DNA of 64,000 nt from Ceratodon purpureus (Eukaryota > Streptophyta > Bryopsida > Pseudoditrichales > Ditrichaceae). A program made the translations under genes and the position numbers. The notes below the pieces were generated by a model. It saw only the letters and a list, made by a program, of their open reading frames with translations. It was not told where the DNA came from and ran no database searches. The stretch is taken from NCBI GenBank assembly GCA_014871385.1, contig CM026423.1:905128-969127 (forward strand). Reading direction: 5' to 3'. This document shows positions 1 to 9,556 of this stretch, piece by piece (position 1 is the stretch's first letter; each line of letters starts with the position of its first letter).

Positions 1-1445
1 AATGGAGACTGCCACGCTAGTTACTCTTTCCTCCAATATCTTCTGGAGAAAGCGATGCAGTTAGAGGACGTTCGGGTGATCAATTGCTGGGGAGGGGGGA
101 ACCTCACGGCCCTCGCTCTAGTAAGCCACTGCTGTCTCTTCTGGTGCCTTCGCTGTTTGCTCACTGATCGTCGGCGGGCAGCCGACGCTCATTGCATCCT
201 TCGTGTTTCTTGGGTACAAGATTTCCTTAACCGTTTCGTCTTGTTCTGCTGCAGAAAAACCATTTGACTGTAATTGAGATCGTGCGTACCGAGGAAGAGA
301 GATACGAAGCGCACTGTCGGGTTCGGAATATGACGTTCATTCCGGGCGTTTATAACGTGCCCGTCCAAGCTCCAGTTCAGACCACGCAGTCTGGGGCCGG
401 GCCGTCTGTCCCCGCCTCTGCTAGAGGCAGGACTGGCTCTCTCACGGCTGCCGACTTGGGTGTGAATGCGGAGGAGGCCCATTTGGTCGGAAAGGGTGGA
501 TGTATGGGTTCGGGGAAGACTGCGGGGGTTCGCTCACAGAGTTATCTGGACTCCGACGACGATGTCGACGAGGACCCACCAGATGTACCCGACCCAGACG
601 TTGAAGATGAAGCTGGAGATGGTGAGGAACAGCCAAGAAACGAGGACGACCAAGCTGAGGCTTTCATTGCAACTGGAGATGCAGAGGTAGAGGAGCGAGA
701 CACGGAGGACTTAGACTATGAACCAGAACCCGACGAATTACCACTGGAAGAATCGAATCCTCGTTACGTGAACCCACCGCTGTCGCAAGTTCTACGGGAG
801 ACCGGAACTGACTCCCTCAGCTTCGGTATTACTTCTCCTACATTTCAAGAGCAGGGGACTCCTCCCGCCGAGCCAGAACGTGATTTAGACCAGGCGGGGC
901 GTCCAAAGAAGATGCAGGTTCCTCTAGCATCGAGGCCTGACGATGAAGTGGTTCTCCGTGTCCAGAAGCCAACCCAGGAGCCTGCAGTGAGCATTGAAGG
1001 GCATGTTCCTCCTGCTGCCGTCGGCGGGCAGCCGACGGCAGACGAGCAAACCTCATCTAATCCCTCTGCCAAGACCAAGTTGACAGGGAAGTCAATCGCA
1101 TTCGTCACTCAAGGTGTGAAGGGCGCAACTCGGATGATTGGCCCGGATGAGAACCCTCTGGTCAAGACACGATCAATGAAGAGAAGTAAGACCGATGGTA
1201 CTGCGCAGGATTCCTCTCTTGTGGGTAACTTATCCCGTGATTCCTCAGGGGTTCAGGAAGGGGAGGAGTCCTCTGGGAAGGGCAAACGGAAGGCTGCTTC
1301 GAAGAAGACTTCCTCCAAGAAGGGCACATCTGGGGATCTGCTCATGAGTCCCAGGAATGTGGACGCTCCAGAGGACGTTCTGTCACCTGTGCGGGCATCC
1401 AAACGGGAGCCTAGGCCGAAGAAGCACAAAGGTGGAGGTCAGTGA
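1..1445 (+). CDS. 3' part of a gene with acidic/basic disordered tail; possible methyltransferase-like end upstream (partial)
   Basis: The frame is open from the first base, so the 5' part lies outside the window. Exon 1-120 joins in phase 0 over a GT-AG intron (121-254) to an exon from 255 to the TGA at 1443-1445. The first 65 residues contain NCWGGGNLTALAL, then VIEI and RYEAHCRVR, which resembles the last motifs of N6/N4 methyltransferase folds (FGGSGT...GIE...Y..A..R); this is a weak inference. The rest is low complexity: a long Asp/Glu tract around 540-760, then Lys-rich C-terminal clusters (KGKRKAASKK, PRPKKHK), suggesting a disordered nuclear protein. One hairpin repeat lies in the intron and one in the coding sequence (VGGQPT). 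A poly(A) signal lies at 1547. A donor at 1438 would instead splice it in phase into the FCP1-like exon at 1678. The family is not recognised with confidence. Confidence 0.5.
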
Positions 1446-1546
1446 ATCAGGCGGTGGCCCAGTCCATCTTTTAAATGCCTGCATTGATAATTTAGTGTAG
1501 TGATCGGGCTCTAGGATTGTGTTAGATGTTTGTACTGCCAAATATG

Positions 1547-1552
1547 AATAAA
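1547..1552 (+). promoter_or_regulatory. poly(A) signal AATAAA
   Basis: Canonical AATAAA about 100 bp after the stop at 1445. It supports transcript termination here, as an alternative to splicing from 1438 into the next exon at 1678. Confidence 0.5.
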
Positions 1553-1677
1553 TTTTCGGTAAATGCCAAGTTGTACGCTTTCCCTTTTTTCAAATAATGT
1601 TGCTTGCAAGTCGGCTGTCCGCCGACCGTCATCCTAACCGTCACGTTTGTCCTCTGCTTCGTTTTCTGTCACTCCAG

Positions 1678-2447
1678 AGTCCGCGGACAAGGAAGTCCAT
1701 GGAAAACTTCACGAAGATAGACCCAGTGCAGTTCTGGAGCAGGGACCTCCACCTCTGAATCGACTTCACATAGCCCCGGAACAGGCTGGTACTCAGGTAC
1801 ACGATCCAGTGCTGAAGTACTTTCTGGTTCTGGATATTAACGGCCTGCTATTAGTCCAGACGAAGCAGGGTACTAGGTGGAGTACTAAACTTAGACCGGG
1901 TTTAGAGAGGTTCCTAGAGTTCTGCCTGGACAATTTCGAGGTGGTCTTCTGGAGCTGCGTTCAGGAAAAGAGGTTCCAGATTCTGTGGACAGCGTTGCAG
2001 CAGCGCTGTCCTCGTCTAGATGCCGAAGTGCGCTACAAGTTCGACCAGAGTTTCTGCGAGACTTGCGTACATAAGGCTAGTAGGGAGTTTTATTTGAAGA
2101 GACTCCAGACCCTCTTTGACCTCTATGACGGGCTGAAGGGGACGGGGGCGTCTTCAATTAACACTCTCTTGGTTGATGATTCCCCTTATAAGAATGTCGC
2201 AAACACTCCTTGGAACGCTGTGCACCCTACACCATATACCTTCGAGTCGAAGGAGTTGGAAAGTAAGAGGAATTATGTGCTTGGAGAATTGATTCCTTGG
2301 CTTACCAGTTTGAAAGAATCCAAACTCCCCGTGCCCGAGTACTGCCAGAAACATTCCGAATTCGGTCAGCGTCGTCTGTTTCCGGGGGATGAAGCTTATA
2401 GTCTCTTCTCTCCACACATTGATTGCCCTAAACGAAAGAGAACATAG
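1678..2447 (+). CDS. FCP1/NIF-like HAD phosphatase-domain protein, paralogue 1, catalytic motif altered
   Basis: The exon begins after the acceptor TCACTCCAG (ends 1677) and stops with TAG at 2445-2447. It has no internal Met, so an upstream exon is required; joining the preceding gene at 1437 keeps the frame (g|ag, codon GAG). The domain order matches the FCP1 homology (CTD-phosphatase-like HAD) fold: FLVLDINGLLL, then RPGLERFLEFC, VVFWSC, and the acidic NTLLVDDSPYKN motif. In active enzymes the first motif is DxDGT; here it reads DING, so the second Asp (general acid/base) is Asn and phosphatase activity is doubtful. The C-terminus is KRKR-rich. A poly(A) signal follows at 2536. Two further paralogues lie immediately downstream on the same strand. 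Domain assignment is confident; function is unknown. Confidence 0.7.
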
Positions 2448-2535
2448 TAGATGTAGAAACTGTTTTAGAGAGCATGCACATGATTCAGTCGGCTGCCCGC
2501 CGATGGGATCTTCATGTATTTAGACTTTTTCAGTA

Positions 2536-2541
2536 AATAAA
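2536..2541 (+). promoter_or_regulatory. poly(A) signal AATAAA
   Basis: AATAAA about 90 bp downstream of the first FCP1-like stop codon, just after a hairpin repeat at 2488. Confidence 0.5.
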
Positions 2542-2704
2542 GTTTTCCTCCTTTTAAATATATGAGAACGGAACTCAGTGTCGAGACTGTGTATTCTGTC
2601 GTGGGTGTCTTATTGTGTCTCCATTTGTACACTAGAGCAAGTATGAATTGTGAGCATGCGATTGATCACCCATGTTTTCTTGGAATTTGTCCTTCATTTT
2701 TCAG

Positions 2705-3802
2705 GAGTCACTGGAGGATGACGCTGAAATTAAAGTGCACCAGGGACCTTCCCTTCTTAGTATGCTCTTGGAGGAGTACCCAACATCTCCTGATGGTGAT
2801 GCTCTCAGAGAAGAGTCTCCGGGAGCGGAAGCCGAGAATGAAAGTGATGGGAAGGACGAGTACGACTATCCAGTCGGCGGGCCGCCGACGCTGTCTGCTG
2901 CACATAGCTCTGGCCGGTGTGCGATGGCTTCCACCTCGTTCGTCGAGACCAACGTCGCGATCCCGCGCACCTGTTCCCCGCGCGATGATTCCGTCAGTGT
3001 CAGCACTGATATTATTGCGCGTAATATTGAGGTACCTCTCCAACGATACTACCTTGTCCTTGACATTAAGGGATTGCTCATCGCGGAGCACCACGGGTAT
3101 ATCGGTGATGACCAGAAGACAAAAATTCATATCCGGGCTAGACCAGGACTTCTTTCAATTCTAGAGTTCTGCACGGCGAATTTCGAGGTAGTCTTTTGGT
3201 CCACGGTTTCTGAAAAGAATCTCGATCGTCACTTCCAGAAGCTGTTAGCCATTCATCCTTTGCTCAGGAGCAATTACAGACGCCTTCCAGGATTCAGGTG
3301 TGATATCTCAACAACGACTAATCCGAATGGGAAACGGGAGTACTTGTTGAAGCGTCTGGATAGACTTTTCAGCGACACTAGGCTACTGGCTCGATCAGGT
3401 GCCACTGTCCAGAATACCCTACTGGTAGACGACCGCCCTTATAGGAATGTACTTAATCATCCATTTAGCGATGTCCATCCTAATTCTTTTTTCTGGGACT
3501 CTGCAGAGTGCAAAGAACCTCAACCCACCCTCAATCCCTATTTAACTAGGGTAGTTACACCATTCCTTGCAGGACTTAAGCAGTCTGGATTGGATGTCCA
3601 GGAGTATTGTAGGAGGAATTCTAGCGTGGGGAAGCCACGTCTTTTTCCAGAATCTTGCGAATACCAGAAGTATAGGGAGGTTATTCCTTCTCATGCATGC
3701 GGGTTTGACGTCCCGGGTAATCCTGGATCTTGGTTTGTGAATTTACCTTGTCCTCCGGAGGCCCCTGGTAGTTCCATCATCGGCGGGCAGCCGACTGATT
3801 AG
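2705..3802 (+). CDS. FCP1/NIF-like HAD-domain protein, paralogue 2, catalytic motif altered
   Basis: The exon opens after a pyrimidine-rich acceptor (CATTTTTCAG, ends 2704) and ends with TAG at 3802. The 5' exon was not identified; the first in-frame ATG is at 2762. An acidic N-terminal stretch precedes the FCP1-like domain: YLVLDIKGLLI (DxDGT changed to DIKG, second Asp to Lys), RPGLLSILEFC, VVFWST, LLVDDRPYRN and PFSDVHP. It shares the order and wording of paralogue 1 throughout, so the two arose by tandem duplication. Two copies of the GC-rich hairpin repeat lie inside the coding sequence; one reads VGGPPT near residue 60, the other supplies the last residues (IGGQPTD-stop). Probably a non-catalytic HAD protein; role unknown. 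Confidence 0.7.
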   Translation, partial: ESLEDDAEIKVHQGPSLLSMLLEEYPTSPDGDALREESPGAEAENESDGKDEYDYPVGGPPTLSAAHSSGRCAMASTSFVETNVAIPRTCSPRDDSVSVSTDIIARNIEVPLQRYYLVLDIKGLLIAEHHGYIGDDQKTKIHIRARPGLLSILEFCTANFEVVFWSTVSEKNLDRHFQKLLAIHPLLRSNYRRLPGFRCDISTTTNPNGKREYLLKRLDRLFSDTRLLARSGATVQNTLLVDDRPYRNVLNHPFSDVHPNSFFWDSAECKEPQPTLNPYLTRVVTPFLAGLKQSGLDVQEYCRRNSSVGKPRLFPESCEYQKYREVIPSHACGFDVPGNPGSWFVNLPCPPEAPGSSIIGGQPTD

Positions 3803-4111
3803 AGCCTATATCAGCGGCGCCACTAGTTTTAAAAATCACATATGATACTCTGCACTCTTTAGTTTAATACGCTAAGACTGTTCCCTTTCTGAACTTCCCT
3901 GCACCACACATTTGTTTCCAGTGCTGCAATTCGGTACTTCTTTTTGTAGATGCATGCATGACATTTCCCTTGCTGCACATTTACCTTTGAGGTTTCTTCA
4001 ATGCATCGTTTTGTCGGCGGGTCGCCGACGACTTTGAATGTAGTCCATTTCTTTCATATACTTCGTCCTGTTCCTTGATTTCCTTCACTGATTGCATTTC
4101 ATATTCTTCAG

Positions 4112-4789
4112 GGTTCCTCGTTTTATTTCAAATGCCTTCACGGTCCACCTCATCATGTCAAGAAATGTATTGTCCTATGCGTCAATGGCCTTCTCTGCTA
4201 TGTGGATCCCAGGATAGAGGCTTTGCCATGGGATACGCATCGGAATGTAGTGAAGCGCCCAGGTTTGAAGAAGCTTTTCGACATGCTTTTCTTGCATTTC
4301 CATGTTGGTCTGTGGTCGAAGATGCCCTTGGGAGAACTGAAGCCTTTACTCACACATATTCTGCCGGCCGGTGTAATGGAGAGGCTGTCCTTCGGTTATA
4401 GCAAAAGTGACCTTATCGACCGGGAGAATTTCCCCTGGAGTTATAAGACGTTAAGTCAAGTTTGCTCCAAGGTACAGTCTAGAAACGTCTGCAAACTAGA
4501 TCAGGTGCTATTTGTGGATGTTGACCCGAGGTCATTGAGGAGGACACCAAACTGTATGTGCTACATTCCTTGGCCTTTTCAGGGTCATCTAAACTTTCCG
4601 AACGATGACGGCGTTATACCTAACATTGCTACAAATATCCTTCCTCTGGTTTATCCCTTCCACAAGTTCGGATCTGTACCGGAGTATATGGCGCAGGCGT
4701 GTAGGCCGGGGCAAGTGCAGTGGGCAATTGAAGCTGCGAGAAAGTTTGGACGTGCACGAGTGGACTGGACTGAAGTTTGCTGGGACTGA
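4112..4789 (+). CDS. FCP1/NIF-like HAD-domain protein, paralogue 3, most diverged
   Basis: The exon follows the acceptor TATTCTTCAG (ends 4111) and stops at TGA 4787-4789. The 5' part is not resolved. The first HAD motif is recognisable only by alignment with the two upstream paralogues: IVLCVNGLLCYVD, so both catalytic Asp positions are lost (Cys and Asn). The later landmarks remain: KRPGLKKLFD, VGLWSKM, a Cys/Lys-rich linker, VLFVDVDP and FGSVPEYM. This suggests structural conservation with loss of chemistry, or a decaying copy. Hairpin repeats flank it on both sides (4013 and 4856). Assignment rests on order of motifs rather than strong identity. Confidence 0.55.
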   Translation, partial: GSSFYFKCLHGPPHHVKKCIVLCVNGLLCYVDPRIEALPWDTHRNVVKRPGLKKLFDMLFLHFHVGLWSKMPLGELKPLLTHILPAGVMERLSFGYSKSDLIDRENFPWSYKTLSQVCSKVQSRNVCKLDQVLFVDVDPRSLRRTPNCMCYIPWPFQGHLNFPNDDGVIPNIATNILPLVYPFHKFGSVPEYMAQACRPGQVQWAIEAARKFGRARVDWTEVCWD

Positions 4790-5318
4790 GTTAGGCGGAC
4801 TTTTTCGCCTCCAACTTGCACTTCTTCCCTCCTCCTGACCAACAGAACACCTTCCATCGGCTGCCCGCCGACTTGGTCGACCCGTTTGTGCGGCCTTCAA
4901 ATATATGATTTACTCATTGACCTTACGGCTATGCTTTCAGGGAAATAGTTTTCAGAGTAGGTTATAATGTGATAGGATTTACGTGAACTTGGTACATAGT
5001 GCTGGGTGTAGACTTAATGTTGTAGGACTTCAGGACTCAAAGTGCTACGGGACTAGTTAGTTTAGCGTGTTCTATTATCGGCGGGTCGCCGACTCTGTAT
5101 TGTACATTTCATTACTTGAATCAACATGATATTCTTTAAAGTATTCATTGTAACTCTTATTCTGCATTATATGTCGCAATCTTCGGGTTCATATATCCAT
5201 CACTGGCAAATTCCGCCCATGCACATCTCGATGTCTAGTTTTGCATTCCATATTCTGTGGTATTCATGTACAATGACACTGTTCATCTGTGGTCTCCATC
5301 CATCGGCGGTCCGCTGAG

Positions 5319-5727
5319 TTCGCATTGGTCATTTTTGAATTCTGGACTTTTTTTTGTCCAGAATTACCTAAATATCCCTTCAATTCTTAAAATAAAAGAT
5401 GTAAAAATCAAAAAATTGCGAAGACGAAAAAACAGAATGGAATAAGTTAGTTTTTGCAATATCTTGTTAAATCTAAGCCATTGAAGGGCTTTTTATTAAT
5501 TTTTTGCTAAAAAACGAATATTGAAAGATTCAGATTTTTGAAAGACAAATCTTATTTGTCAAAAAAATATATCCGTTCGCCACGTGACGAACCTACTATG
5601 GTGTTTTGGTAATAAAGAAGTCATTGGTAGAAAATTGGAACTACCAATTTGATCTTTCAAAAAGCTAAAGATTGGTCCGAAATGACCCTAAATTATGTGT
5701 AAGACAGGTCTTAGTGGAAGGTACTTA
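5319..5727. other. Intergenic spacer, AT-rich, no gene seen
   Basis: AT-rich sequence with A- and T-runs between the FCP1-like cluster and the MITE. The last part (about 5690-5727) is the left portion of a tRNA-like sequence interrupted by the MITE. No coding signal. Confidence 0.4.
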
Positions 5728-6326
5728 GGGCCGCTTTACATCTGGGGGCCGGGCCAATTCAGCCCCTTTGAGGGCTGAAATCCTCAATCGTGATTGGCCG
5801 AGAGGAAAAAATTGGCCCCAACCCCTTTACATCTAGTCCTCGGGCCAAGTTGGTGGCAGAATTTTTTTAATCAAGAAATGCAAGGTCTGACATGGCCCGA
5901 GCTCGGTGAATTGGGTGCACCGAGAATGGAAGGCCAACTCTTGGCCTCGGGGCCAATGTCAGAGTTTAATTAAAAAAATATTTCACATAAGAAAATCCTT
6001 TCTCCTCAACCAATCACAATGATTCCCGCAGCTGCAAGGGATTGAACCCACCACCTCGTAGATACGAGGAAGGAGCCTATGACAATCCCATCCCCCATAT
6101 CCTTTTTTGCTCCTTAATGTTCACTTTCAATAATTGATTGTTTTTCTAGATTTGTTGGATTAGCCCGGCTTCTTGGCCCGAAGGCCATTACATATGGGAA
6201 AATCGGCCCCCATTCTAATCTTATTATAATGAGGACTAGAGGCCGGCCCCAACCCAAAAATGGGCTGAAATTCCAAGCAATTGGCCTCAAGAAAAGTTGG
6301 CCCGGCCCCCATATGTAAAGCGGCCC
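5728..6326. mobile_element. Harbinger/PIF-type MITE with 30-bp terminal inverted repeats and TTA target duplication
   Basis: The left end starts GGGCCGCTTTACATCTGGGG and the right end is its reverse complement over about 30 bp with a single mismatch (C/A at base 16). Both sides are flanked by TTA (5725-5727 and 6327-6329), the 3-bp target duplication typical of PIF/Harbinger and Tourist elements. The 599-bp interior has no transposase frame; subterminal GGCCC-rich motifs (CTTTACATCTAG near 5824, CATTACATATGG near 6187) repeat the end sequence. The near-perfect ends imply a fairly recent insertion. Confidence 0.8.
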
Positions 6327-6329
6327 TTA

Positions 6330-8606
6330 TGGTTGAAACCCATGAGGTCGCCCGTTCGATTCTCTATAGTGGCTTTAACTACTTGATCAGCCTATGCTAC
6401 TAATTTGGTCGGTGGTCTGTGATGGTCCGTGAGTAATTTGTCTAGCCTAATTAAGCAATTTTGTGAATTTCCCAATCTAATTTGGTCTGTGAGTAATTTC
6501 CCCAGCCTAATTTGGTCTAGTTACATGGGATTAGAGTCAGAGTCAATCCATTGCTCTGACCCTTGGAAAAACGGGGTCGTATGTGTAAAATAAAATAAAA
6601 AATTAAAATTAAAATTAAAATTAAAAAAGAGCTAAAGATCATTCAAGGCTACCAGAGAATCATGTTTGTTCATACAAAATTAATATTTCTGTAAATTGCA
6701 AAGAAAAGCACATTAATTTATTGAAGAGTGCAAGTAAAAGCACTTGGACAATGACAACACCCTCTACATAACATTTCAACCATCGAATTCACCTTAAATA
6801 AATAATTGTCAAGAGAAATCTCTGGTTGCACAGTTGGGATGAATCCTGGAATATTTCTCAAAGAGGTTAGATTTTTCAAAGAACTAATTCAGTGAGATGG
6901 GTAACTCATCCGCCGATGTTGTAGCAAGGTTCCTTGCAACGATTAATTGCAAACTTGTGTCATAAGAGAGCCATGAGGAAGCACAAGGATATATGTGTCT
7001 TCACCAGATATGGATGCTTTCAACTAATGGGTAAACTTCGGACGACCTGTTTGGGAGGATCGCAAGGCTGAGCTTGGGGACTGCCTGTTCATCTGGGAGC
7101 TACTGAAGGCTTGACTCTTGTGCATTTTAGGATTTAATGCAGTTGATCGCCTCGAGGGCATTGAGGTCGACTTCTGATCTGTTTGGGAGCACCATTCTTG
7201 AGCATGACTAATATTACTCTTGTGCCGTGCAAGCTGGGGCACATCATTTGAATCCTTATGAGTTCTCCACAAATCTCCAAACGTGCTCACTAGGTGAGAG
7301 TTGTCTCCACCTGGCCAGATTGATTGTGCAACCATGATTCCCACTTTGAATATTGAAAGTGAGTTACATACATGATACTAAAAAATTTGAGAACAATATC
7401 CACGACTACAGAATTTATACCATGTTAAGATGTTCCTGGTTCCATCCTGGACGTCCCTTTGAAACTTAGGTGTCAAATGATACAGACTAACAGTTGGGGA
7501 AAAGATTATTAAGGTTGCAATGATCACAAGTTGCGAACGGTACTTGTGATGTTCAAGCAATTGGCAAACTGCATGTCTCAATCAGGATTAGTTTTAAAGT
7601 TGAAGAGCATGGCCAAGAGATCTTTGGAAAGTGGTATCAATCAACTAGTCTAAGATGGACCTGAATCAAATGCAGCAAGACTATGCACAGGATTGCCCCA
7701 AACGATTAGAGGCTAAGGATGTAATGTGAGTCAGAAAACCTTAACATACCACTAGATCTGAGTGAATTTCCATTGAAGGAGGCAGTTCTGGAGTCTGGTA
7801 CTCTGTTTCGAGTCCGAGCTGGCTCCATACAGAAGGAACTCGACATGTGCGAGCTCTGTCCCTACATCATCGACACATTTAATGCTGCCCAGCCCTTGGA
7901 AGTCCTTACAATCGTTTACCGACTGAAGACGCCAGACCAACCCGGTACCCCCTCTAACTTAGGCAGCGGAAATTACAGAATCAACAAGCACAATTGAACA
8001 AAAGAGGGGCTCCTTACTCGATTTGAAGCTGGTTTCGAAGAGGAACGAGTCTCCGCTTGCAAGCACCACTCTAGTTTACTAGGCTTGGGTCGCACCACGG
8101 GAATTGGATTCTCTTCCATGTCATCAAATGAAGGTCCACCTGCACCGGTCCATGCGGGTCTTGCAGTAGATTTTAGTTTCGGCTTCAACTTTGGTGGAGG
8201 TCTACAAAAGCGTAGTGGTAAAGGCTGCGTTTCTGCATCAACTCCCACCACCTCCAAGTTAAGGCAGGCTTCATCAAACCAACAGTAACACGTCAAGCTT
8301 AAAATAAACTGTGACGAATCAATTGCGGAGATCTCGTGAGCATGTGTGAATTATAGTACTGGATGTACACGAGAATATTGACTATCCGAAATAAAGGCCA
8401 TTGGTTGGAGATACCAAACTACCTCTTCAATGTCCTAAAACTGGATACACAACCTATAAGGGAGGGAATAATTGATACATTCATGTGAAGCACCAGCATT
8501 AGAGTCAAGTCCATGAGAGAAGCATGGCGATCAACAACAACAATACAAGTTTGACGGTGATCAACAATGTTGGGGTTGGATCATAATATGATTCTTAGTC
8601 CAAACA
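6330..8606. other. Stretch without a confident gene
   Basis: Contains the right part of the tRNA-like remnant (to about 6380), a diverged direct repeat of about 60 bp (GTGAGTAATTT...AGCCTAATT at about 6429 and 6490), and AT-rich spacer. From about 7750 to 8290 base composition rises and minus-strand frames are open (proline-rich segment with RPPPKLKPKLK near 8150-8200). These could be extra or alternative 3' exons of the zinc-finger gene that ends at 8607, but no phase-consistent splice path was found. Confidence 0.3.
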
Positions 8607-9556
8607 TTAGGTATTAGTCATGGTAGCAGAACAATACCCACTTGCTTTGCCATGCATGGAACCGGCGACTGCACCAGGAACGAGTCTGTTGGTCAGTGAA
8701 TATTTGATAAGGCCTGTGCCAGCAGGCTTGGCCGGTTTTGCTGCTGTGCAACCTTTTTGATGGCGCAAGTAGGATTTGGCCTCGAAACGCCGCTGACAGT
8801 AAGGGCACTGCTGCAGAGTCTGCTCAAATGCTGCAAATGCCCTGCATTTCAGTATGTACGCATCGCCTGGTTAGACTCCTCTTAAATATTCAATAGACGA
8901 TGCTTACTGACTCAATATAACTAAGAGCCAGCTCCTCTGGCGATATTCAAACAATTCCAGGTTAAAGACCAGCGATGTTCGGTTCATTGTTCCGAATGAC
9001 GAAGGTTTATGGAGACTTAAGTTAAATATGCAGTGCATGAAGGTGTCAGATAACTAGTCTCAAAACGAGTCTCAGTGTTTGTCCTATTTTTCAGGGCACT
9101 GAGGCATTCTAACAATCATACTCATTCTTGGAACTGATCAGAATCCGGGCCGTCTTCAGTGTTGTCAGATCTATACGCTTCAGTCCATGTAAATTGTGAC
9201 TTAGTGCTTACTCGACATTGAAGCTATCAAATGCTTGAGCACCACCATTTCTGATCGCTTTTTCAGCATTAGGTCGAGGAGGCAGAGGGCGCCGTTCGTT
9301 CCTGGGCTTCTTCTCCTCTTCAAGCAACCACTTCTTCTGGCATTGTGGGATGTGAATATTTAAACTGCGCTTCCATCATACATGTTAGACCATACTCGCA
9401 TATCAACAGAACAGGTTTTCATATCAAGTTCCTGTAGATTACATTTCCTAAGTTACTCTTGGTGATCAAACTCATGAGAGTGACGACGCTAACCTCCTGC
9501 TGCCGTATTCGCGGCCACAAAGGTAGCATATGAGCATGCGAGGTCTATTCCCAAGC
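8607..9556 (-). CDS. C2HC zinc-finger protein, ZNF474/ZC2HC1-like (5' exons not found)
   Basis: Three minus-strand exons join with consistent phases: 9556-9494, 9364-9212 and 8841-8607 (TAA at 8609-8607); introns are 129 and 370 bp with GT-AG ends. The about 150 residues begin RLGNRPRMLICYLCGREYG. Two C-x2-C-x12-H-x3-C fingers are visible: CYLCGREYG...HIPQC followed by QKKW, and CPYCQRRFE...RHQKGC. The signature CYLCGRE, the H-I-P-Q-C-x-x-K-W and the following LPPRP linker are those of the ZNF474/ZC2HC1 group. These are mostly known from ciliated organisms and testis; a role in sperm is an inference. The start codon lies further upstream (beyond 9557) in an exon I could not place; a good donor (AAG/GTAAGT) at about 10,484 may belong to a 5' UTR exon. 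Confidence 0.7.

Larger units (their letters stand above)
170..5318. repeat. Ten dispersed copies of a 17-bp GC-rich hairpin motif
   Basis: Consensus GTCGGCGGGCAGCCGAC: 6-bp inverted arms (GTCGGC/GCCGAC) around a 5-nt loop. Copies: 170-186 (+), 1020-1036 (+), 1610-1626 (-), 2488-2504 (-), 2873-2889 (+), 3779-3795 (+), 4013-4029 (+), 4856-4872 (-), 5077-5093 (+) and a decayed copy at 5302-5318. The copy at 1020 extends to 8-bp arms. Loops vary (GGGCA, GGGCC, GGGTC) while arms are kept. They occur in introns, coding sequence, UTRs and spacers of the FCP1-like cluster, 220-900 bp apart; I saw no good copy elsewhere in the window. Confidence 0.85.

Noticed and set aside
4075..4401. Plus-strand frame overlapping the third FCP1-like gene
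   Set aside because: The alternative frame carries the FCP1-like landmarks (RPGL, VLFVDVD, FGSVPEY) shared with the paralogues.
170..5318. CRISPR-like array from the repeated hairpin
   Set aside because: Spacing is irregular (220-900 bp), orientation varies and copies lie within eukaryotic genes and introns.
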